In this document: positions 47,931 to 49,517 of the stretch, in pieces | Numbering within the stretch: position 1 is the stretch's first letter | Layout: each line of letters opens with the position of its first letter | DNA from: DASZPL01 sp035550315 | GTDB lineage: Bacteria > Actinomycetota > Actinomycetes > JAFAQI01 | Length of the DNA: 49,517 nucleotides | NCBI GenBank assembly: GCA_035550315.1 | Contig: DASZPL010000078.1 | Location: 1 to 49,517 of the forward strand | Reading direction: 5' to 3' | Notes under the pieces: generated by a model | What the model was told of the DNA's origin: nothing | The model's database searches: none | Seen by the model: only the letters and a program-made list of their open reading frames with translations | Position numbers and translations under genes: made by a program

Positions 47931-48560
47931 ATGGACGCCACGACCGATATCCAACCCGACTCTGAACTGTTCGCCGTTCTCACCTATGCCGAGACCGAGG
48001 CCGACCGCGTCCTCGAATCCGGCAGCCCGGCTCCGCTCGACGCAATCGTCTGGCTCTCCGCGCACCTGGCGGCTTTCGACCGCGCCGTGGCACCGAAGCT
48101 CAAGCGAGTCCGTCCTGACGGCGGGGTGCTGCTGCGACGGCAGCGCGCCGTCGCCGAGCGGATGTCCCGGCTGCTGCGGATCGCGGAGCGGCATCACAGT
48201 GGTGATGCCCTGGCCGCCGGGCTCAACCCGAGTCGGATGGGTACGGCGCTGCGCCGGCTGATCGACGAGCACGTCGCCGTCGAGGCAGCGATCGTCGACC
48301 GGATGGCGCAGACGTTGGACCGCAGCGCCTGCGACGAGGTGGTCGCGGCGTACCGGAGCGCGCTCGAGCACGCACCGACGCGGCCGCATCCGCACTTTGC
48401 CCATGGGGCCGTGACGTTCCGCGTCGACGCGCTCCGCGACCGGATGCTCGACGCGATGGATGGCCGTCACGTCCCGGTGCCGCGCGTGCCACGCCGGTGG
48501 CGGGTGCCGGGCCGCTGGGGCTCGTATCTGCTCGGCCAGCCACAGTCACCACCGGAGTAG
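47931..48560 (+). CDS. Helical-bundle protein, possibly hemerythrin-like
   Basis: 209 residues with AACGGAGG before the ATG. It is all helical: WLSAHLAAFDRAVAPKL, RRLIDEHVAVEAAIVDRMAQTL and others recall the H-xxxE helices of hemerythrin-like proteins. HAPTRPHPHFAHG follows the last bundle helix and the C-terminus is basic and Pro-rich. The hemerythrin metal pattern is incomplete, so metal binding is unproved. It is divergent from pgmB. No function is known. Confidence 0.7.
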   Translation: MDATTDIQPDSELFAVLTYAETEADRVLESGSPAPLDAIVWLSAHLAAFDRAVAPKLKRVRPDGGVLLRRQRAVAERMSRLLRIAERHHSGDALAAGLNPSRMGTALRRLIDEHVAVEAAIVDRMAQTLDRSACDEVVAAYRSALEHAPTRPHPHFAHGAVTFRVDALRDRMLDAMDGRHVPVPRVPRRWRVPGRWGSYLLGQPQSPPE

Positions 48561-48638
48561 AGACCGCGACTGCCGGCGCCTTCGACGTCCGCCGCCCCCA
48601 CGCGCCGCCGCCCTGGTGCGAGCCGGCTACCCAGCGCC

Positions 48639-48644
48639 TACTCT
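48639..48644 (+). promoter_or_regulatory. Predicted -10 box before the acyl-CoA dehydrogenase
   Basis: TACTCT ends 6 nt before the ATG at 48651, with no Shine-Dalgarno sequence between them. This fits a leaderless transcript. Confidence 0.4.
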
Positions 48645-48650
48645 TCTGGC

Positions 48651-49517
48651 ATGTCGATTGCTGTCACTGACGATCATCGGGCGCTCGCCGACACCGCCGC
48701 CGACTTCCTGCGCAAGCACGAAGCTCGCGCCGCCGCCCGCGCATTGCTGGAGGCGGAGACCGAGGACCGGCCGGCGTTCTGGAACGAACTGGCCGGACTT
48801 GGCTGGCTCGGCCTGCACGTGCCTGAGGAGCTCGGTGGCGCTGGCTTCGGGCTCGACGAGCTCGTCGTTGTCGTCGAGCAGCTCGGTCAAGCGGTCTCGC
48901 CGGGCCCGTTCGTCCCGACGGTGATCGCCAGCGCGTTATTGATCGCGACTGGCGACGCGTCGGTGACCGGGCTCGTGTCCGGGCTCGCCGACGGCAGCAA
49001 GACGGGAGCCATCGCGCTCGACGGTGAGCTGACCGTTCGCGACGGCACGGTGTCGGGGTCGAGCGGCGTCTGCCTCAGTGGCGGCGGCGCCGACCTGGTG
49101 TTGGTCGGCTCCGGCGATAACGTGGTCGTCGTCGAGACAGCCGCGGCCGGCGTGAGCGTCACCGCACCTCCCAACCTCGACCCGACCCGCCGCGCGACCC
49201 GGGTCGAGTTCGACGGCGCTGCGGCGACGGTGCTCGCCGGCGCTCGCGGCGCGCTCGTCGACATTGCGCGCATCGTGCTGAGCGCCGAGGCGGTCGGCGT
49301 CGCCCAAGCGTGCACCGAGATGGCCGCCGAATACGCCAAGGTGCGCGAGCAGTTCGGCCGGCCGATCGCGACCTATCAAGCGGTCAAGCACCACTGCGCG
49401 AACATGCTGGTTGCCACCGAGCTCGCCACCGCCGCGGTCTGGGACGCGGCCCGCGCCGCGGTCGCTGGTGGCGACCAGCGGCGCTATGCCGCCGCGGTCG
49501 CCGCGACGCTGGCCGGG
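48651..49517 (+). CDS. Acyl-CoA dehydrogenase, 3' end beyond the window
   Basis: The first 289 residues, open through the last base. The N-terminal helical domain (DHRALADTAADFLRKHEAR) and LGWLGLHVPEELGGAGFGLDELVVVVEQLG are typical of the FadE group. The middle beta-domain is shorter and less conserved than usual. YAKVREQFGRPIATYQAVKHHCANM begins the C-terminal helical domain. The catalytic residue, expected later, is not in view. In actinobacteria such divergent FadE proteins often act as alpha2-beta2 heteromers with a second FadE, notably in steroid side-chain oxidation. Confidence 0.88.
   Translation, partial: MSIAVTDDHRALADTAADFLRKHEARAAARALLEAETEDRPAFWNELAGLGWLGLHVPEELGGAGFGLDELVVVVEQLGQAVSPGPFVPTVIASALLIATGDASVTGLVSGLADGSKTGAIALDGELTVRDGTVSGSSGVCLSGGGADLVLVGSGDNVVVVETAAAGVSVTAPPNLDPTRRATRVEFDGAAATVLAGARGALVDIARIVLSAEAVGVAQACTEMAAEYAKVREQFGRPIATYQAVKHHCANMLVATELATAAVWDAARAAVAGGDQRRYAAAVAATLAG

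Noticed and set aside
1..49517. CRISPR array, tRNA, IS element or prophage
   Set aside because: No regularly spaced repeats, cloverleaf with CCA-type end, transposase or phage structural gene was recognised on either strand.

Overview
The window is 49.5 kb of uniformly GC-rich chromosomal DNA from an actinobacterium. Several genes match families best known from Mycobacterium tuberculosis and its relatives: a GlnA2-type glutamine synthetase, an EphG-type epoxide hydrolase, a mycothiol-dependent formaldehyde dehydrogenase, an F420:NADPH reductase, a DipZ-type protein, a fused RNase H/phosphatase, and a GH65 plus beta-phosphoglucomutase pair of the Rv3401/Rv3400 type. Mycothiol and F420 chemistry, frequent GTG starts and 4-nt start/stop overlaps all fit an actinomycete. 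I cannot fix the genus. There is no rRNA, recognisable tRNA, insertion sequence, phage module or CRISPR array. Gene density is high and no gap between genes exceeds 300 bases.

Layout. 1-9.5 kb: nitrogen and cofactor metabolism (class I glutamine amidotransferase, glnA2, epoxide hydrolase, amidohydrolase, TetR/MFS efflux pair, nadE, panB, npdG). 9.6-16.1 kb: a membrane protein, a free-standing Lys/Ala-rich histone-H1-like protein with a strong terminator, an acyl-CoA oxidase, and a GT2 glycosyltransferase divergent from a protein of unknown function. 16.1-20.3 kb: molybdate regulator plus modABC, then mscR. 20.2-23.7 kb: nickel/cobalt permease with a Nur-type box, a Fur-family regulator, and DipZ. 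23.7-35.1 kb: a catabolic region with a TetR / ferritin-like di-metal protein / Baeyer-Villiger monooxygenase operon, amidase, two dehydrogenases, amidohydrolase, N-acyl-D-amino-acid deacylase-like enzyme and P450. 35.1-38.5 kb: surface and secreted proteins (GH16, an LPXTG protein, a small secreted protein) and small ORFs. 38.6-38.9 kb: rnpB. 39-44.7 kb: hydrolase, ArsB/SLC13-type permease, and the conserved Nif3 / zinc-ribbon / RNase H-phosphatase operon. 44.7-49.5 kb: GH65/HAD sugar phosphorylase pair, a helical-bundle protein, and an acyl-CoA dehydrogenase cut by the window end.

The most notable signals are regulatory. A perfect 14-bp hairpin encloses the ribosome-binding site and start codon of the epoxide hydrolase gene. 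The nickel permease has a good Nur-type operator. Many genes have a TANNNT box 6-9 nt before the start codon and little or no Shine-Dalgarno sequence, as expected for leaderless mRNAs; in four tandem gene pairs that box is built on the stop codon of the gene before. The most interesting protein lead is the PF10118-like 'metal-dependent hydrolase', whose Glu/ExxH pattern looks like a ferritin-type di-iron site and whose gene is translationally coupled to a Baeyer-Villiger monooxygenase.
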